Below the pieces are notes generated by a model. That model saw nothing but the letters and a program-made list of their open reading frames with translations. It was not told the DNA's origin and did not search any database. A program made the translations under genes and the position numbers. A stretch of DNA of 35,260 nucleotides from an uncultured Litorivicinus sp. (GTDB taxonomy: Bacteria; Pseudomonadota; Gammaproteobacteria; Pseudomonadales; Litorivicinaceae). Shown here piece after piece: positions 1 through 10,313 of this stretch. The stretch spans positions 1 to 35,260 of the forward strand of contig CACJLQ010000013.1 in the NCBI GenBank assembly GCA_902594275.1, written 5' to 3'. Positions within the stretch are counted from its first letter, which is position 1; every line of letters starts with the position of its first letter.

Positions 1-1713
1 CATTTAGTTGGTCACGCGGGCAAGCAGCTTTTCCCCGGAATCAAGATGGCGATCGGGCCAGTCATCGAGCATGGGTTTTATTACGATGTTGATTATGAGC
101 GGCAGCTGACCCCTGAGGATTTAGAAGCGCTCGAACGACGAATTCAAGAACTTGTGAAGACCGATTACCCAGTGATGAAACAGTGGGCTTCGCGTGAAGA
201 AGCGATTGCGGCCTTTGAAGAGCGTGAAGAGCCTTACAAGCTTGAGATTATCGAACAGGATATTCCTGACGATGGTCATGCGATTGGCTTGTACCACCAT
301 CAAGAATACACCGATATGTGCCGTGGGCCTCATGTTCCCAACACGCGGTTTCTTCGTCACTTCAGGTTGACCCATGTGACCGGTGCTTATTGGCGTGGTA
401 ACGTTAATAATAAACAGCTGCAGCGGATCTACGGGATCGCGTTTACGTCCAAGCAAGATCTGGATGCTCATTTAAAGTTCTTAGAAGAGGCGGCTAAACG
501 GGATCACAGGAATCTGGCAAAGACGCTGGACCTCTTCCACTTGCAGGAAGAAGCGCCAGGCATGGTGTTCTGGCATCCAAATGGCTGGACTGTGTATCGC
601 GTGCTTGAAGATTACATTCGTGATCGTCTTGAGCATTCTGGTTATCAAGAAATTCGCACTCCACAACTTGTTGATCAAAGACTATGGGAAGCGTCGGGCC
701 ACTGGGATAAGTACCAAGAAAACATGTTTGTGACATCGAGTGAAAGCCGCGATTACGCAGTGAAACCTATGAATTGCCCGTGTCACGTACAGATCTACAA
801 CAAGAAGATCACCTCATATCGTGAACTTCCGATTCGGTTAGCTGAGTTCGGCTCATGTCACCGAAACGAACCATCAGGTTCGTTGCATGGATTAATGCGC
901 GTGCGGAATTTTGTTCAGGATGATGCACATATTTTCTGCACTGAAGACCAGATTACCGACGAGGTGAAGACATTCAATCAACTGCTGACCGAGGTCTATC
1001 GCGATATGGGCTTCGACGACATGATTGTGCGGATTTCGACGCGGCCTGAAAAGCGGGTAGGCGATGATGCGACCTGGGATAAAGCGGAAAAAGCGCTCTC
1101 TGATGCATTGGATGACTTGGGTGTCGAGTGGGAGGAACTTCCGGGCGAAGGTGCCTTTTATGGACCAAAAATTGAGTACTCGTTGAAAGATTGTTTGGGC
1201 CGTGTATGGCAATGCGGAACGATGCAAGTCGATTTTTCGATGCCGGGCTGTCTTGGCGCAGAATATGTGGCTGCAGACGGCTCGAAGCAGACGCCTGTAA
1301 TGTTGCATCGCGCGATATTGGGAAGTTTGGAGCGTTTTGTCGGCATTTTACTCGAAAATACGGCAGGTTTACTGCCGCCGTGGTTGTCTCCAACGCAAGC
1401 AATTGTCCTGACAATCACTGATTCACAGCATGAATATGCGAAAAATGTGGAAAAAATGCTTGTCGCTCAAGGTCTTCGCGTTAAATCCGATTTGCGCAAT
1501 GAGAAGATCGGCTATAAAATCCGCCACCACACTTTACAGCGTATCCCTTATTTACTGGTGATCGGTGATAAAGAAGTGAACAACCAGCAGGTGGCTGTGC
1601 GGACCCGGACGGGTGAAGATCTTGGCGCGATGGATTTACAAGCCTTTGCCAACAAGCTTCACAGCGAAATCGGGATGCGCGGTCGTTTCGGTATTGGATC
1701 GGAGACAGAGTAA
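1..1713 (+). CDS. thrS: Threonine--tRNA ligase, 5' end cut off by window edge
   Basis: Charges tRNA-Thr in the cytoplasm. The reading frame is open from base 1, before the first ATG at 46, and that upstream part ([16 protein letters not shown]) matches the second editing-domain region of ThrS. The gene is therefore truncated at the window edge, and by comparison with E. coli ThrS (642 aa) about 70 residues, essentially the TGS domain, are missing. Visible landmarks, numbered from the window's first codon, are the editing-site segment DMCRGPHVP near 110, the class II core from about 190 with KPMNCPCH near 255, motif 2 region [12 protein letters not shown] near 290, motif 3 [13 protein letters not shown] near 440, and the anticodon-binding domain to the end. 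E. coli has MNCPGH where this protein has MNCPCH; Gly to Cys may be a lineage variant. The stop codon TAA shares its last base with the infC start. Confidence 0.97.
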   Translation, partial: HLVGHAGKQLFPGIKMAIGPVIEHGFYYDVDYERQLTPEDLEALERRIQELVKTDYPVMKQWASREEAIAAFEEREEPYKLEIIEQDIPDDGHAIGLYHHQEYTDMCRGPHVPNTRFLRHFRLTHVTGAYWRGNVNNKQLQRIYGIAFTSKQDLDAHLKFLEEAAKRDHRNLAKTLDLFHLQEEAPGMVFWHPNGWTVYRVLEDYIRDRLEHSGYQEIRTPQLVDQRLWEASGHWDKYQENMFVTSSESRDYAVKPMNCPCHVQIYNKKITSYRELPIRLAEFGSCHRNEPSGSLHGLMRVRNFVQDDAHIFCTEDQITDEVKTFNQLLTEVYRDMGFDDMIVRISTRPEKRVGDDATWDKAEKALSDALDDLGVEWEELPGEGAFYGPKIEYSLKDCLGRVWQCGTMQVDFSMPGCLGAEYVAADGSKQTPVMLHRAILGSLERFVGILLENTAGLLPPWLSPTQAIVLTITDSQHEYAKNVEKMLVAQGLRVKSDLRNEKIGYKIRHHTLQRIPYLLVIGDKEVNNQQVAVRTRTGEDLGAMDLQAFANKLHSEIGMRGRFGIGSETE

Positions 1714-2255
1714 TCAGAAGAGCACAACCCAAAGGTGCGCCGGGTGAAAAGCGCACACTGATCAATGAAGAAATTCGCACGTCTAAAGTGCGGTTGATCG
1801 GTCCAACAGGTGAACAAATTGGTGTAGTGAACACAAATGACGCGCTTGTGGCAGCTCGTGAGAACGATCTTGATCTTGTGTTGATTGCGGAGTCATCAGA
1901 TCCTCCAGTTGCCAAAATCATGGATTTTGGCAAACGGTTATACGAAGAGAAAAAAGCCAAGGCGGCGGCGAAGAAAAAGCAGCACCAACTGCAGGTGAAA
2001 GAAATTAAGTTTCGTCCGGGGACGGACGTAGGAGACTACCAGGTCAAACTGCGCAACCTGGTGCGTTTCCTCGAGGACGGCGATAAGGCCAAGGTAACCA
2101 TTCGGTTCCGAGGCCGCGAAATGGCTCATCAAGAACTCGGCATGCAAATGTTGGAGCGTTTGGAAAAGGACCTCGAAGAGTATGGAGTTGTCGAAGCGCG
2201 CCCGAAATTAGAGGGCCGTCAGATGATCATGGTCTTCGCGCCGAAAAAGAAGTGA
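1713..2255 (+). CDS. infC: Translation initiation factor IF-3, AUC start codon
   Basis: IF-3 binds the 30S subunit, prevents subunit joining and proofreads the start codon. The frame [10 protein letters not shown]...[25 protein letters not shown]...[10 protein letters not shown] is unmistakable. The only conventional in-frame start (GTG 1788) would remove the conserved N-terminal segment INEEIRTSK. In-frame homology runs back to [22 protein letters not shown], beginning at ATC 1713-1715, which overlaps the thrS stop (taATC). GGAG at 1701-1704 is 8 nt upstream. E. coli infC uses AUU and IF-3 represses its own synthesis by discriminating against such codons, so an AUC start fits that autoregulation. 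Length is 180 aa, matching the E. coli protein. The gene is in operon with thrS upstream and rpmI 35 nt downstream. Confidence 0.95.
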   Translation: MRRAQPKGAPGEKRTLINEEIRTSKVRLIGPTGEQIGVVNTNDALVAARENDLDLVLIAESSDPPVAKIMDFGKRLYEEKKAKAAAKKKQHQLQVKEIKFRPGTDVGDYQVKLRNLVRFLEDGDKAKVTIRFRGREMAHQELGMQMLERLEKDLEEYGVVEARPKLEGRQMIMVFAPKKK

Positions 2256-2290
2256 GAGCAACACGCTCTAATGCGGAGTGAAAAGGAAAT

Positions 2291-2488
2291 ATGCCAAAAC
2301 TCAAAAGTAACTCAGGCGCTCTAAAGCGTTTTAAGCCGACTGCAAAAGGCTTTAAGCACAAGCAGTCTTTCCGTAGCCATATTCTGACGAAGAAGAGTAC
2401 CAAGCGTAAGCGTCATTTACGCGGCACCCTGATGGTTGCAGCCTCTGATATCAAGCTGATTCATCGTATGCTTCCCGGTGTTCGGTAA
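2291..2488 (+). CDS. rpmI: 50S ribosomal protein L35
   Basis: Small basic component of the large ribosomal subunit, 65 aa as usual for the family. The sequence [20 protein letters not shown], followed by a Lys/Arg-rich middle ([14 protein letters not shown]) and the LPGVR end, is diagnostic. AAGGA at about 2283-2287 is a normal ribosome binding site for the ATG. It sits in the standard infC-rpmI-rplT order, 35 nt after infC and 12 nt before rplT. In E. coli this unit is translationally repressed by L20; no pseudoknot operator was tested here. Confidence 0.97.
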   Translation: MPKLKSNSGALKRFKPTAKGFKHKQSFRSHILTKKSTKRKRHLRGTLMVAASDIKLIHRMLPGVR

Positions 2489-2500
2489 TAGGAGAGACCC

Positions 2501-2869
2501 ATGCCAAGAGTTAAACGCGGTGTCACCGCACGTGCGAGTCACAAGAAAGTTCTGAAGCAGGCCAAGGGATACTACGGTGCCCGTTCGCGCGTGTTTCGTG
2601 TTGCTAAACAAGCTGTAATCAAAGCGGGTCAGTACGCATACCGTGACCGCCGTCAGAAAAAGCGTCAGTTCCGTGCGCTTTGGATTGCCCGTATTAATGC
2701 CGGTGCGCGTGAATGCGGTTTGAGCTACAGCCGTTTCATCGATGGTCTGAAAAAGGCCAATATTGAAATGGATCGTCGTGTACTCGCAGATCTTGCGATG
2801 AACGAGAAGGTTGCATTTGCTGCACTCGCCAAGCAAGCAAAGCAAGCGCTCGAACAGGTGAACGCTTAA
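2501..2869 (+). CDS. rplT: 50S ribosomal protein L20
   Basis: L20 is needed early in 50S assembly and binds 23S rRNA through its long basic N-terminal helix. The protein begins [20 protein letters not shown] and carries the conserved [20 protein letters not shown] segment. It is 122 aa, slightly longer than the E. coli protein (118), with the extra residues at an Ala/Lys/Gln-rich C-terminus. GGAGAG around 2491-2496 lies just upstream of the ATG. It is the last gene before a tandem hairpin region that separates it from pheS. Confidence 0.97.
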   Translation: MPRVKRGVTARASHKKVLKQAKGYYGARSRVFRVAKQAVIKAGQYAYRDRRQKKRQFRALWIARINAGARECGLSYSRFIDGLKKANIEMDRRVLADLAMNEKVAFAALAKQAKQALEQVNA

Positions 2870-2876
2870 TTTCAAA

Positions 2877-3968
<1,092 letters not shown>

Positions 3969-3970
3969 AC

Positions 3971-6340
3971 ATGAAAGCAAGTATCTCTTGGCTGAAAAGC
4001 CTATGTCCGACTGATTTATCGGTCGATGAAATTGTCAGCCGACTGACGATGGCTGGACTTGAAGTGGACGGTGTTGAAGCTGCCGCCAAGCCGTTTACAC
4101 ATGTTGTTGTCGGCGAGGTGCTTTCTGTCTCTCAGCATCCGGATGCGGATAAGTTGAATGTGTGTGAAGTCACCGACGGTGAATCAACCTATCAGGTCGT
4201 TTGTGGTGCGCCGAATGTGCGAGCCGGTCTAAAGGTCCCTTTTGCACGCGTTGGTGCTGTGATCGGTGAAGACTTTAAAATTAAACAAGCCAAGCTGCGT
4301 GGTGTCGAGTCAAATGGCATGCTCTGTGGTGCTGACGAGTTAGGTCTGTCAGACGAACGTGACGGCTTAATGGAGCTGCCAGATTTTTTTGTGACAGGTT
4401 CTGACTTTGCCGAACTGTTGTCACTTCCTGATGAGGTGGTGGAAGTTGATCTCACACCGAACCGCGGTGATTGTTTGTCGATCACAGGTTTGGCTCGTGA
4501 GCTTGGCGTTTTGAGCCAAGCTCAGTTTTCGTTCGTTCACTGTGACCCTGTGGATCCCGAATCTGACGAAACGCACGATGTGTATTTGTCGGCGCCAGAG
4601 GGTTGTCCATGTTACGTCGGTCGAGTCATCGAGAATGTTGATGTCAGTCGCCCAACGCCGGTTTGGATGGTCGAGCGTTTGCGCCGAAGTGGTGTTCGTT
4701 CGATTGATGCAATTGTGGATATTACCAACTACGTCATGCTGGAACTCGGGCAACCTATGCACGCGTTCGACCGTGATCAATTGGTCGGGGCAATCGATGT
4801 ACGGATGGCGAAAGATGGCGAGCAACTGGTGCTTCTTGATGGGAAAACACTCACATTGACCAATGACGTCTTAGTGATTGCTGACCAAGAAAAACCATTG
4901 GCGCTTGCCGGAATCATGGGTGGTGAGCATTCCGGTATTTCTGAGAAAACAACGTCAGTCTTTCTCGAGAGTGCATATTTCAATCCAATCACAGTTGCTG
5001 GTAAGGCGCGGCGCTATGGATTGCATACGGACGCGTCAGCACGCTTTGAACGCGGCGTTGACTGGCTGTTGGCTGAGCGTGCGTGCCAGCGTGCGACAGC
5101 GCTTTTGATTGAGATCTGTGGTGGTACCCCTGGCCCAGTGATGATTACCGATAACGAGCAAGCACTTCCAACAATGCAGGTTGTTGAATTATCGAACGCG
5201 CGGATTGAACAGCAACTCAAAATTAATTTGTCGACAGAAACGATTCAGCAGATGCTCGAAGCGCTTGGGTTTGGCGTCGAAGTGGTCGATGGTGGGTTCC
5301 GCTGTGTGGCGCCAAGTTGGCGCTTTGATGTTTCCATCGAACAAGATTTGATTGAAGAAATCGCACGAATCTATGGATACAACAATCTGCCGACATCGTT
5401 GCCAGCTCAAGCGCTGACGATGGCTTCTGTCCCAGAGACCGATACACCCCTCATGCGTCTAAAGCATTATTTGGTGGATCAAGATATTCAGGAAGCGATT
5501 ACTTACTCGTTTGTTGATCCGGAAACACAGGCGGTTCTTGGTGACGGTATTGCGGGTGTTCGCCTTGCTAATCCGATTGCTTCGAACCTCGCAGAAATGC
5601 GTCGCTCGTTGCTTCCAGGCTTGGTTGAAGCCGTTCGCTACAACGTCAACCGTCAAGCATCTCGCGTCCGATTGTTCGAAACAGGACAGTGCTTCGTATT
5701 GCAAGGCGATGAACTCGACCAATCTGAACGCGTTGGTATCGCAATTTATGGACAGAGCGATCCACTACATTTCAGTGGTGACCGTGCGGTCGACTTTTTT
5801 GACCTCAAAGGCGTGGTTGATGGACTCGGTATGATTAATGGTGGAGCCGAATTGAATTGGAAGCCATCAGAGCATCCAGCGTTGGCCCCAGGCCAGACAG
5901 CGAGCGTCAGTTTGGACGGCAAAGTCCTCGGAGTCGTTGGTCGACTGCATCCAAAGCTGGCGCGAGAGCTCGATTTGCCGAAACCTTTGTTCTTGGCGGA
6001 TTTGGCACTTTCTCCGCTGTTATGTGGACAAGTTACTGCTTTTAAAGCAATTTCGCGTTACCCTAAAGTACTTCGTGATCTAGCAATCGTAGTTGATGAT
6101 GGCGTCGCGTGGCAGCAGATTGTTGATGCGGTAACAGGTCTTTCAGACGCACGCATCCAATCAGTCGAATTATTTGATGTGTATCGTGGAACGGGAGTTC
6201 CTGAAGGGCGCCAGAGTCTTGCACTCTCACTGAGTTTGCAAGATCCAGAGAAGACTTTGGATGACACGGCGATTCAAGAATTAGTGGACCAGGTTGTTCA
6301 GGTTCTGCATGAACAAACTGACGCAGAGTTAAGAGGATAA
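3971..6340 (+). CDS. pheT: Phenylalanine--tRNA ligase beta subunit
   Basis: Beta subunit carrying editing and tRNA-binding functions of PheRS. From the N-terminus: a tRNA-binding OB domain (about 40-150; [20 protein letters not shown]), the B3/B4 editing region (about 210-380; [19 protein letters not shown] and the ARFERGVD segment), the B5 domain (about 400-475), a catalytic-like core, and a C-terminal ferredoxin-fold anticodon-binding domain (about 695-789; [16 protein letters not shown]). Length 789 aa is normal for bacterial PheT (E. coli 795). It follows pheS by 2 nt and ends 5 nt before ihfA, whose ribosome binding site lies inside the pheT 3' end. Confidence 0.97.
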   Translation: MKASISWLKSLCPTDLSVDEIVSRLTMAGLEVDGVEAAAKPFTHVVVGEVLSVSQHPDADKLNVCEVTDGESTYQVVCGAPNVRAGLKVPFARVGAVIGEDFKIKQAKLRGVESNGMLCGADELGLSDERDGLMELPDFFVTGSDFAELLSLPDEVVEVDLTPNRGDCLSITGLARELGVLSQAQFSFVHCDPVDPESDETHDVYLSAPEGCPCYVGRVIENVDVSRPTPVWMVERLRRSGVRSIDAIVDITNYVMLELGQPMHAFDRDQLVGAIDVRMAKDGEQLVLLDGKTLTLTNDVLVIADQEKPLALAGIMGGEHSGISEKTTSVFLESAYFNPITVAGKARRYGLHTDASARFERGVDWLLAERACQRATALLIEICGGTPGPVMITDNEQALPTMQVVELSNARIEQQLKINLSTETIQQMLEALGFGVEVVDGGFRCVAPSWRFDVSIEQDLIEEIARIYGYNNLPTSLPAQALTMASVPETDTPLMRLKHYLVDQDIQEAITYSFVDPETQAVLGDGIAGVRLANPIASNLAEMRRSLLPGLVEAVRYNVNRQASRVRLFETGQCFVLQGDELDQSERVGIAIYGQSDPLHFSGDRAVDFFDLKGVVDGLGMINGGAELNWKPSEHPALAPGQTASVSLDGKVLGVVGRLHPKLARELDLPKPLFLADLALSPLLCGQVTAFKAISRYPKVLRDLAIVVDDGVAWQQIVDAVTGLSDARIQSVELFDVYRGTGVPEGRQSLALSLSLQDPEKTLDDTAIQELVDQVVQVLHEQTDAELRG

Positions 6341-6345
6341 GCACA

Positions 6346-6651
6346 GTGGCGGCACTCACAAAAGCGGATTTATCTGAACATCTCAACGATGTTGTGGGAT
6401 TGAATAAGCGCGAAGCCAAGGAAATGGTAGAAATCCTTTTCGATCAACTGAGCGAATCGTTAATTTCTGGCGATCCAGTCCGTCTGTCAGGATTTGGTAA
6501 CTTTGAACTGAGAGATAAAAACGAGCGTCCGGGCCGAAATCCAAAAACGGGTGAAGAGGTCCCTGTCAGTGCGCGTCGTGTTGTGACATTTCGCGCTGGT
6601 CAAAAGCTTCGTTCCCAAGTTGAGTTATATCACCCACTGGATGATGAGTGA
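6346..6651 (+). CDS. ihfA: Integration host factor subunit alpha
   Basis: One subunit of the IHF heterodimer, which bends DNA in promoters, recombination sites and origins. The pattern [34 protein letters not shown] and VTFRAGQKL is the HU/IHF fold, with the proline arm ([10 protein letters not shown]) that intercalates at DNA kinks. Length is 101 aa. The start is GTG at 6346, with AAGAGGA (6331-6337) about 8 nt upstream inside pheT. Placement directly after pheT is classical for ihfA, not ihfB or hup. Its stop overlaps the start of the next gene. Confidence 0.96.
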   Translation: MAALTKADLSEHLNDVVGLNKREAKEMVEILFDQLSESLISGDPVRLSGFGNFELRDKNERPGRNPKTGEEVPVSARRVVTFRAGQKLRSQVELYHPLDDE

Positions 6652-7019
6652 GTACTGTGGATCTCTTCGATGATGATTTGCCCCAGATCCCTGATCGGGT
6701 GTATTTCACGATCGGAGAGGCCAGTCGTTTATGTGGTGTAAAACCACATGTCCTAAGATATTGGGAACAAGAATTCGAGCAACTCCAGCCCGACAAGCGT
6801 CGTGGTAACCGCCGGTATTATCGTTATCAGGATCTGATTATGATTCGTCGTATCAGGGCACTGGTGCACCAACAAGGTTTCACGCTATCCGGCGCAAAGC
6901 TGCGGATTCAAGAAGAGGATGAAGCGCGAGTCGAAGCAACGCACGATGATTCCAAAGGGATGGCGCTTCGTGAAGTCATCCGCGAGCTTGAGCAAGTTCG
7001 TCGGTTGCTGTCTGATTAG
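6648..7019 (+). CDS. MerR-family transcriptional regulator (ihfA-linked type)
   Basis: Short MerR-type regulator of 123 aa. The winged helix-turn-helix is at about residues 18-85: [20 protein letters not shown] followed by the [13 protein letters not shown] wing and [20 protein letters not shown]. The C-terminal remainder is a short helical tail with no metal-binding cysteine cluster, so it is not a metal sensor of the MerR/CueR kind. The GTG at 6648 overlaps the ihfA stop (gTGA), and a second GTG at 6657 is possible. This ihfA-merR-tRNA-Pro order is known in pseudomonads, where the regulator is uncharacterised. The effector is unknown. Confidence 0.88.
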   Translation: MSTVDLFDDDLPQIPDRVYFTIGEASRLCGVKPHVLRYWEQEFEQLQPDKRRGNRRYYRYQDLIMIRRIRALVHQQGFTLSGAKLRIQEEDEARVEATHDDSKGMALREVIRELEQVRRLLSD

Positions 7020-7032
7020 GACGCTGTATACT
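7005..7032 (+). promoter_or_regulatory. Probable sigma70 promoter for tRNA-Pro
   Basis: TTGCTG (7005-7010), a 16-nt spacer and TATACT (7027-7032) resemble -35/-10 elements. The -10 matches 5 of 6 consensus bases and the -35 only 3 of 6. The tRNA begins 10 nt after the -10, which would leave a leader of only a few bases. The promoter lies across the 3' end of merR, so the tRNA could also be read from the upstream operon. Confidence 0.5.
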
Positions 7033-7042
7033 TTGACGCTTA

Positions 7043-7119
7043 CGGGGCGTGGCGCAGCCTGGTAGCGCACTTGCATGGGGTGCAAGGGGTCGCAGGTTCA
7101 AATCCTGCCGTCCCGACCA
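7043..7119 (+). tRNA. tRNA-Pro (GGG anticodon)
   Basis: A complete 77-nt cloverleaf with encoded CCA. The acceptor CGGGGCG pairs with CGTCCCG (one G-U), the D arm contains GCGCAGCCTGGTAGCGC, and the anticodon stem CTTGC/GCAAG encloses ATGGGGT, so the anticodon GGG is at 7077-7079. The T arm GCAGGTTCAAATCCTGC is regular. It closely resembles E. coli proL. Anticodon GGG reads CCC and CCU. Confidence 0.97.
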
Positions 7120-7133
7120 AGTCGGAACCGTCG

Positions 7134-7601
7134 ATGTCTCAATCAGCATTCACCCGCCTTGAACTCAAAATACCACCGCCAGTGATCGTTGGTTTTGGTG
7201 GACTGCTTAACTGGTTTGCGACTCCTTGGTCGAGTGATTTATTTTCACCGCCCTGGCTTGTTATTAGTGCTTTGACAATTGTTTCAGGTACCTTTGGTAT
7301 GGCAGGGGTTTTGGGATGTATCCGGTGCAAGACGACTGTTCATCCGTGGAGTCCGGATGAGACCACCGTTCTGGTGACTCACGGGGTCTTCCGACTGTCC
7401 AGAAACCCCATGTATCTCGCATTGTTGCTTCTTCTTCTCGCTTACTACCTTTTTCAGCCAACATGGGCTAGTCCGTTCATTTTTATTCTTGTGAGTTGGT
7501 ATTTAACGCGCTTCCAGATCCTTCCAGAAGAACGAATCTTGTCTGAAAAGTTTGGTGATCAATACCAGCACTATGCATCTTCGGTGCGCCGGTGGCTTTA
7601 G
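7134..7601 (+). CDS. Isoprenylcysteine carboxyl methyltransferase-like membrane protein
   Basis: Integral membrane protein of 155 aa with three or four hydrophobic segments (about 18-35, 42-62, 100-115, 118-135). The C-terminal signature [20 protein letters not shown], then the [25 protein letters not shown] tail, is typical of the ICMT/PEMT-like family of bacterial SAM-dependent methyltransferases. The ATG at 7134 is preferred because any earlier in-frame start lies inside the tRNA. It begins only 14 nt after the tRNA CCA, so it may be read from the tRNA promoter or the upstream operon. The Shine-Dalgarno is weak (CGGAA). The substrate cannot be predicted, since bacterial members have no prenylated protein target known to me. 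Confidence 0.8.
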   Translation: MSQSAFTRLELKIPPPVIVGFGGLLNWFATPWSSDLFSPPWLVISALTIVSGTFGMAGVLGCIRCKTTVHPWSPDETTVLVTHGVFRLSRNPMYLALLLLLLAYYLFQPTWASPFIFILVSWYLTRFQILPEERILSEKFGDQYQHYASSVRRWL

Positions 7602-7776
7602 CGAGGAGTCGATCATCACGAGATTTTCATCGATTCGTCATTGACTTTGCCTGAGAACGTGCGACGCTGTAGGGGCTCGTATGCTTAGCATGTGTCCGCC
7701 TGACCGCAACACTGACTGGCATTTTAAGTGAAACGCGCGGAGATTCGGGCATCTGCGCAGTTGCGAAGGAAAACGC

Positions 7777-7986
7777 ATGCAAACTGGTAAAGTAAAATGG
7801 TTTAACGAAACCAAGGGTTTCGGTTTTATTGTTCCTGATGAAGGTGGTGACGATGCATTCGTGCACGTGACAGCTGTGAAGGAAAATGGGATCGAGCGAT
7901 TGGAAGACAATCAACGGGTCGAATTTGACTTGGCAGAGGGCCGTAACGGCAAAATGTCAGTCAAGACATTGAAGTTGATCGACTAA
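7777..7986 (+). CDS. Cold-shock domain protein (CspA family)
   Basis: Single cold-shock OB-fold protein of 69 aa. It carries the RNP1 motif KGFGFIV (residues 14-20) and RNP2-like DAFVHVTAV (28-36), which bind single-stranded RNA/DNA. GAAGGA lies just before the ATG. The 175-nt gap before it (7602-7776) is long enough for a structured cold-shock leader. It contains TTGACT at 7641 without a convincing -10, and a small palindrome ATGCTTAGCAT at 7681-7691. After the stop a short stem GGGCA/TGCCC near 8005-8020 lacks a T tract. Which CspA paralogue this is cannot be told from the domain alone. Confidence 0.93.
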   Translation: MQTGKVKWFNETKGFGFIVPDEGGDDAFVHVTAVKENGIERLEDNQRVEFDLAEGRNGKMSVKTLKLID

Positions 7987-8012
7987 TCGATGATCGATTG
8001 GCCGTTGGGCAT

Positions 8013-9117
8013 TTAGGTGCCCGTCGCCTCAAACTGTCTGTCCGTCTCTAAGACATTGAGTGCAACGGTCTCTCCGACCGAAGGCAGGCGAACCGTATCG
8101 TTTTGATAGCCTGCGTCCAATGCCGCTTTTTGAAATCGGTATGCTGGCTCAAATGTATTGTCCTGTGATAACTCGATCGTTCCCCAGTGCATCCCCAGTA
8201 GCGACTTAGCCTTGACGGTCTTTCCCATATCTGCGGCTTCTTCTGGTGACGCATGCACCGAACGAAGTAGCTTACGTGGTGCGTAAGCACCGATCCCGAT
8301 TAACGCAAGATCAATCGGACCATATTTATGACCAGTCTGTCGGAACACAGGTCCCATCGCAGAGTCGCCACGAAGTATACTTTGAACCCGTGATACTCAA
8401 ACAAGAATGCTGCCCATAGCGATGTATTGGCATCGAATACACCGCGTTTTGAATGATGGATTGCAGGGAGTGCTATGACTTTGATATCGCCAGCATACGA
8501 TGTTTAATGCCAGCCAAGTTCCGTCACGTTTTTAAACCCCCGTTTTTTAAACCATCAAGCGAGGCCTGTCGGACACAGGACTTCAACGGTTTCACGATTC
8601 ACCAGATGCTTCAAGGTATCCAGCGTAAGTGATCGTAGTGATTGTGTGAGATCATCAAGGTATCGATCTGACCGAGGTCAGTAATACCGAGGGGAGCTGG
8701 AATGAATCGTCGAGGGCCAGCAAAGCTCAATAGGCTTACGCGATTTGCTAAAAACGAATCCAACACAATCCGTCGACCACCGAGTTGCAAAACGAATGCT
8801 GCATGTCCAAGCCATGTAATTGAATACTCGCTGGCTGCCTCGAGTTGCTGTAATGCAATTTCTGGAGGTATAACACGGTGTTGAGGCCATTGTTTTGGCA
8901 TCGGCCGAAAGGCTTGTCTGACCACGGTATGCCAAAAATCTTTGAGGTTGCCTGTAGAGTGGGGACTTCCCGGTGAATTGTGGAATCGTTGGCGTTGGGA
9001 AAAGGTAAAAGTTACTTTGGTTTGCGTTGATTTGGTGAATGACACGCGTTCTGGATGAATGACAACTGGCTCTGACACTCTAAAAGCCTCCCGGTTTTTG
9101 TCGAGTGTAAAGACCAT
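8013..9117 (-). pseudogene. Broken metallo-beta-lactamase-fold hydrolase (NAPE-PLD/UlaG-like)
   Basis: The N-terminal part (9117 down to about 8628) reads WLGHAAFVLQLGGRRIVLDS, FAGPRRFIPAPLG and MISHNHYDHL, the zinc-binding HxHxDH motif of this fold. The C-terminal part (from about 8370 to 8013) reads GPIDLALIGIGAYAPRKLL, VHASPEEAADMGK and GMHWGTIEL, which are later family motifs. Between them the frame is lost. A 1-nt deletion near 8627 shifts the frame (continuing LDTLKHLVNRETVEVLCPTGLA), then in-frame stops occur at 8555-8557 (TGA) and 8504-8506 (TAA). The same frame continues with IKVIALPAIHHSKRGVFDA before a second 1-nt deletion near 8371 restores the final frame. Four separate lesions argue for genuine decay. 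The intact ancestor would have been about 365 aa, a zinc hydrolase of uncertain substrate. Confidence 0.88.
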
Positions 9118-9167
9118 ATATGACTAAACTACTGGTGATCTTTGTTCATTAAATTGTTACCAAACTG

Positions 9168-10097
9168 TCATGATCGACTGACCCAAACTAAATGCTCTCG
9201 GTGTGCCACTTGTTCACCACGGAATTGATACGCACAAAGCGCTCCATCATCCAAAGCAACGCTGTAATCTAAACAGATGGCGTGTGGATGTTGGATTCTT
9301 GGTGTCCCACGCATCCAGTAATGACCAAAGAAGCAAAGAGGCCCTTCGTAATTCGGCGATCCATGGGGTATTGGTAGATCTGGGATGATGTGTCGCTGAC
9401 GGTCGTCGATCACTGCAGCTTCACGAAAAGTTGTCTGTTCGGGCGCCCACCAATTGACTCGAATGCGCCGACGCTTAATCCCGTAGTAATCTCGAAATGA
9501 GATGTCATCAGGTAGTCGCGCCTCGAGTCCATTGAGAAGAGTTTCACGCGCCTCCCAGGGTCTGGAGCCGGAAATCCCCGTTTGCTCATAGAAAGATCGG
9601 TCAATCGGCCTCTGTGTGTCTGTGAGCAGTGACGACAGGTCGGATTGTGCCTCTATATTCCAGCACGCATGGACCGCTCGCGCCTGTCCAACATCGAACC
9701 ATAAAGGAAGTGTTGCGAACCAGTCGAGTGTTTCTCGATAGCCATTGATATCATTCGCATAGGCATCGAGAAAATCCTGATGTTGCCGGATATGGTTTTC
9801 GGTATGACTTCGGACGTATTGACCTGGATTGTCGATGCGCTCTGTAACAAAGCCAACCGCATTGAATTCATGATTGCCAGTCAGACAGGTTGCATATCCG
9901 AGCTCGCATAGCTCTCTGGCAATCTCGACAGTCTCTTTTTGTTCTGGACCGCGATCAATTAGATCCCCAAGGAAAACCAGTTGACCGTCTCCTTGAGTCC
10001 AACCATCTGATACAGAGCGCGTGTAGCCGAGTTGAGCGAGTAATTGCTTGAGCTCAGATGCATATCCATGAATATCGCCAATGAAGTTAATCAACAT
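9168..10097 (-). CDS. Calcineurin-like metallophosphoesterase
   Basis: Soluble enzyme of 309 aa. It carries the full metallophosphoesterase signature: GDIHG at 6-10, GDLIDRGPE at 48-56, GNHEFN at about 79-84, and later GHYWMRG and the DYSVALDDG segment that supplies the last metal ligands. These are the two-metal centre residues of the PPP/ApaH/PrpE type. Plausible activities are protein Ser/Thr phosphatase or dinucleoside tetraphosphatase; the sequence does not decide between them. The start ATG at 10097 has no clear Shine-Dalgarno. The gene is on the same strand as the VWA gene upstream, separated by 216 nt, and its 3' end is followed by the pseudogene start 50 nt away. Confidence 0.85.
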   Translation of the reverse strand: MLINFIGDIHGYASELKQLLAQLGYTRSVSDGWTQGDGQLVFLGDLIDRGPEQKETVEIARELCELGYATCLTGNHEFNAVGFVTERIDNPGQYVRSHTENHIRQHQDFLDAYANDINGYRETLDWFATLPLWFDVGQARAVHACWNIEAQSDLSSLLTDTQRPIDRSFYEQTGISGSRPWEARETLLNGLEARLPDDISFRDYYGIKRRRIRVNWWAPEQTTFREAAVIDDRQRHIIPDLPIPHGSPNYEGPLCFFGHYWMRGTPRIQHPHAICLDYSVALDDGALCAYQFRGEQVAHREHLVWVSRS

Positions 10098-10313
10098 CTG
10101 TTCATGCTACGTCAACTAGAGTTGTGATGTCCCGTAATACTGGCTAACAGCAACCATGAGAAATCTGACCAGAAACATCGAATCAAGGACTTTAAACACA
10201 TCGGTTCGCGTCTTTTGCTTTAGCAAAATGGGGTTGAGGAGGCAAATTGGAGGACCACAGACTGCGGGCGCAGGGACAATATTTCTGAGCCCAAACATTA
10301 AGTCAAACATGGG
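10098..10313. other. Gap between VWA and metallophosphoesterase genes, possible small ORF
   Basis: On the minus strand a 64-codon frame (10310-10116) starts 3 nt after the VWA stop and ends 18 nt before the phosphoesterase start. The fit is neat, but the product matches no family I recognise and the Shine-Dalgarno is weak (GCGGAA). A symmetrical hairpin, TTTTGC-TTTA-GCAAAA (10213-10228), sits in the middle and could act as a weak bidirectional terminator. That would argue against the frame being a gene. Confidence 0.3.

Noticed and set aside
776..790. CPCH in ThrS as a damaged zinc or catalytic site
   Set aside because: The zinc-ligand Cys (first of the motif) and the rest of the core are intact. 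Gly to Cys is likely a lineage variant, and sequence alone gives no sign of lost function.
7681..7691. Fourth PHA-type operator (TGC-TTA-GCA) in the cold-shock gene leader
   Set aside because: Only the 9-nt core matches, which is expected by chance several times in a window this size. The flanks differ from the PHA copies.
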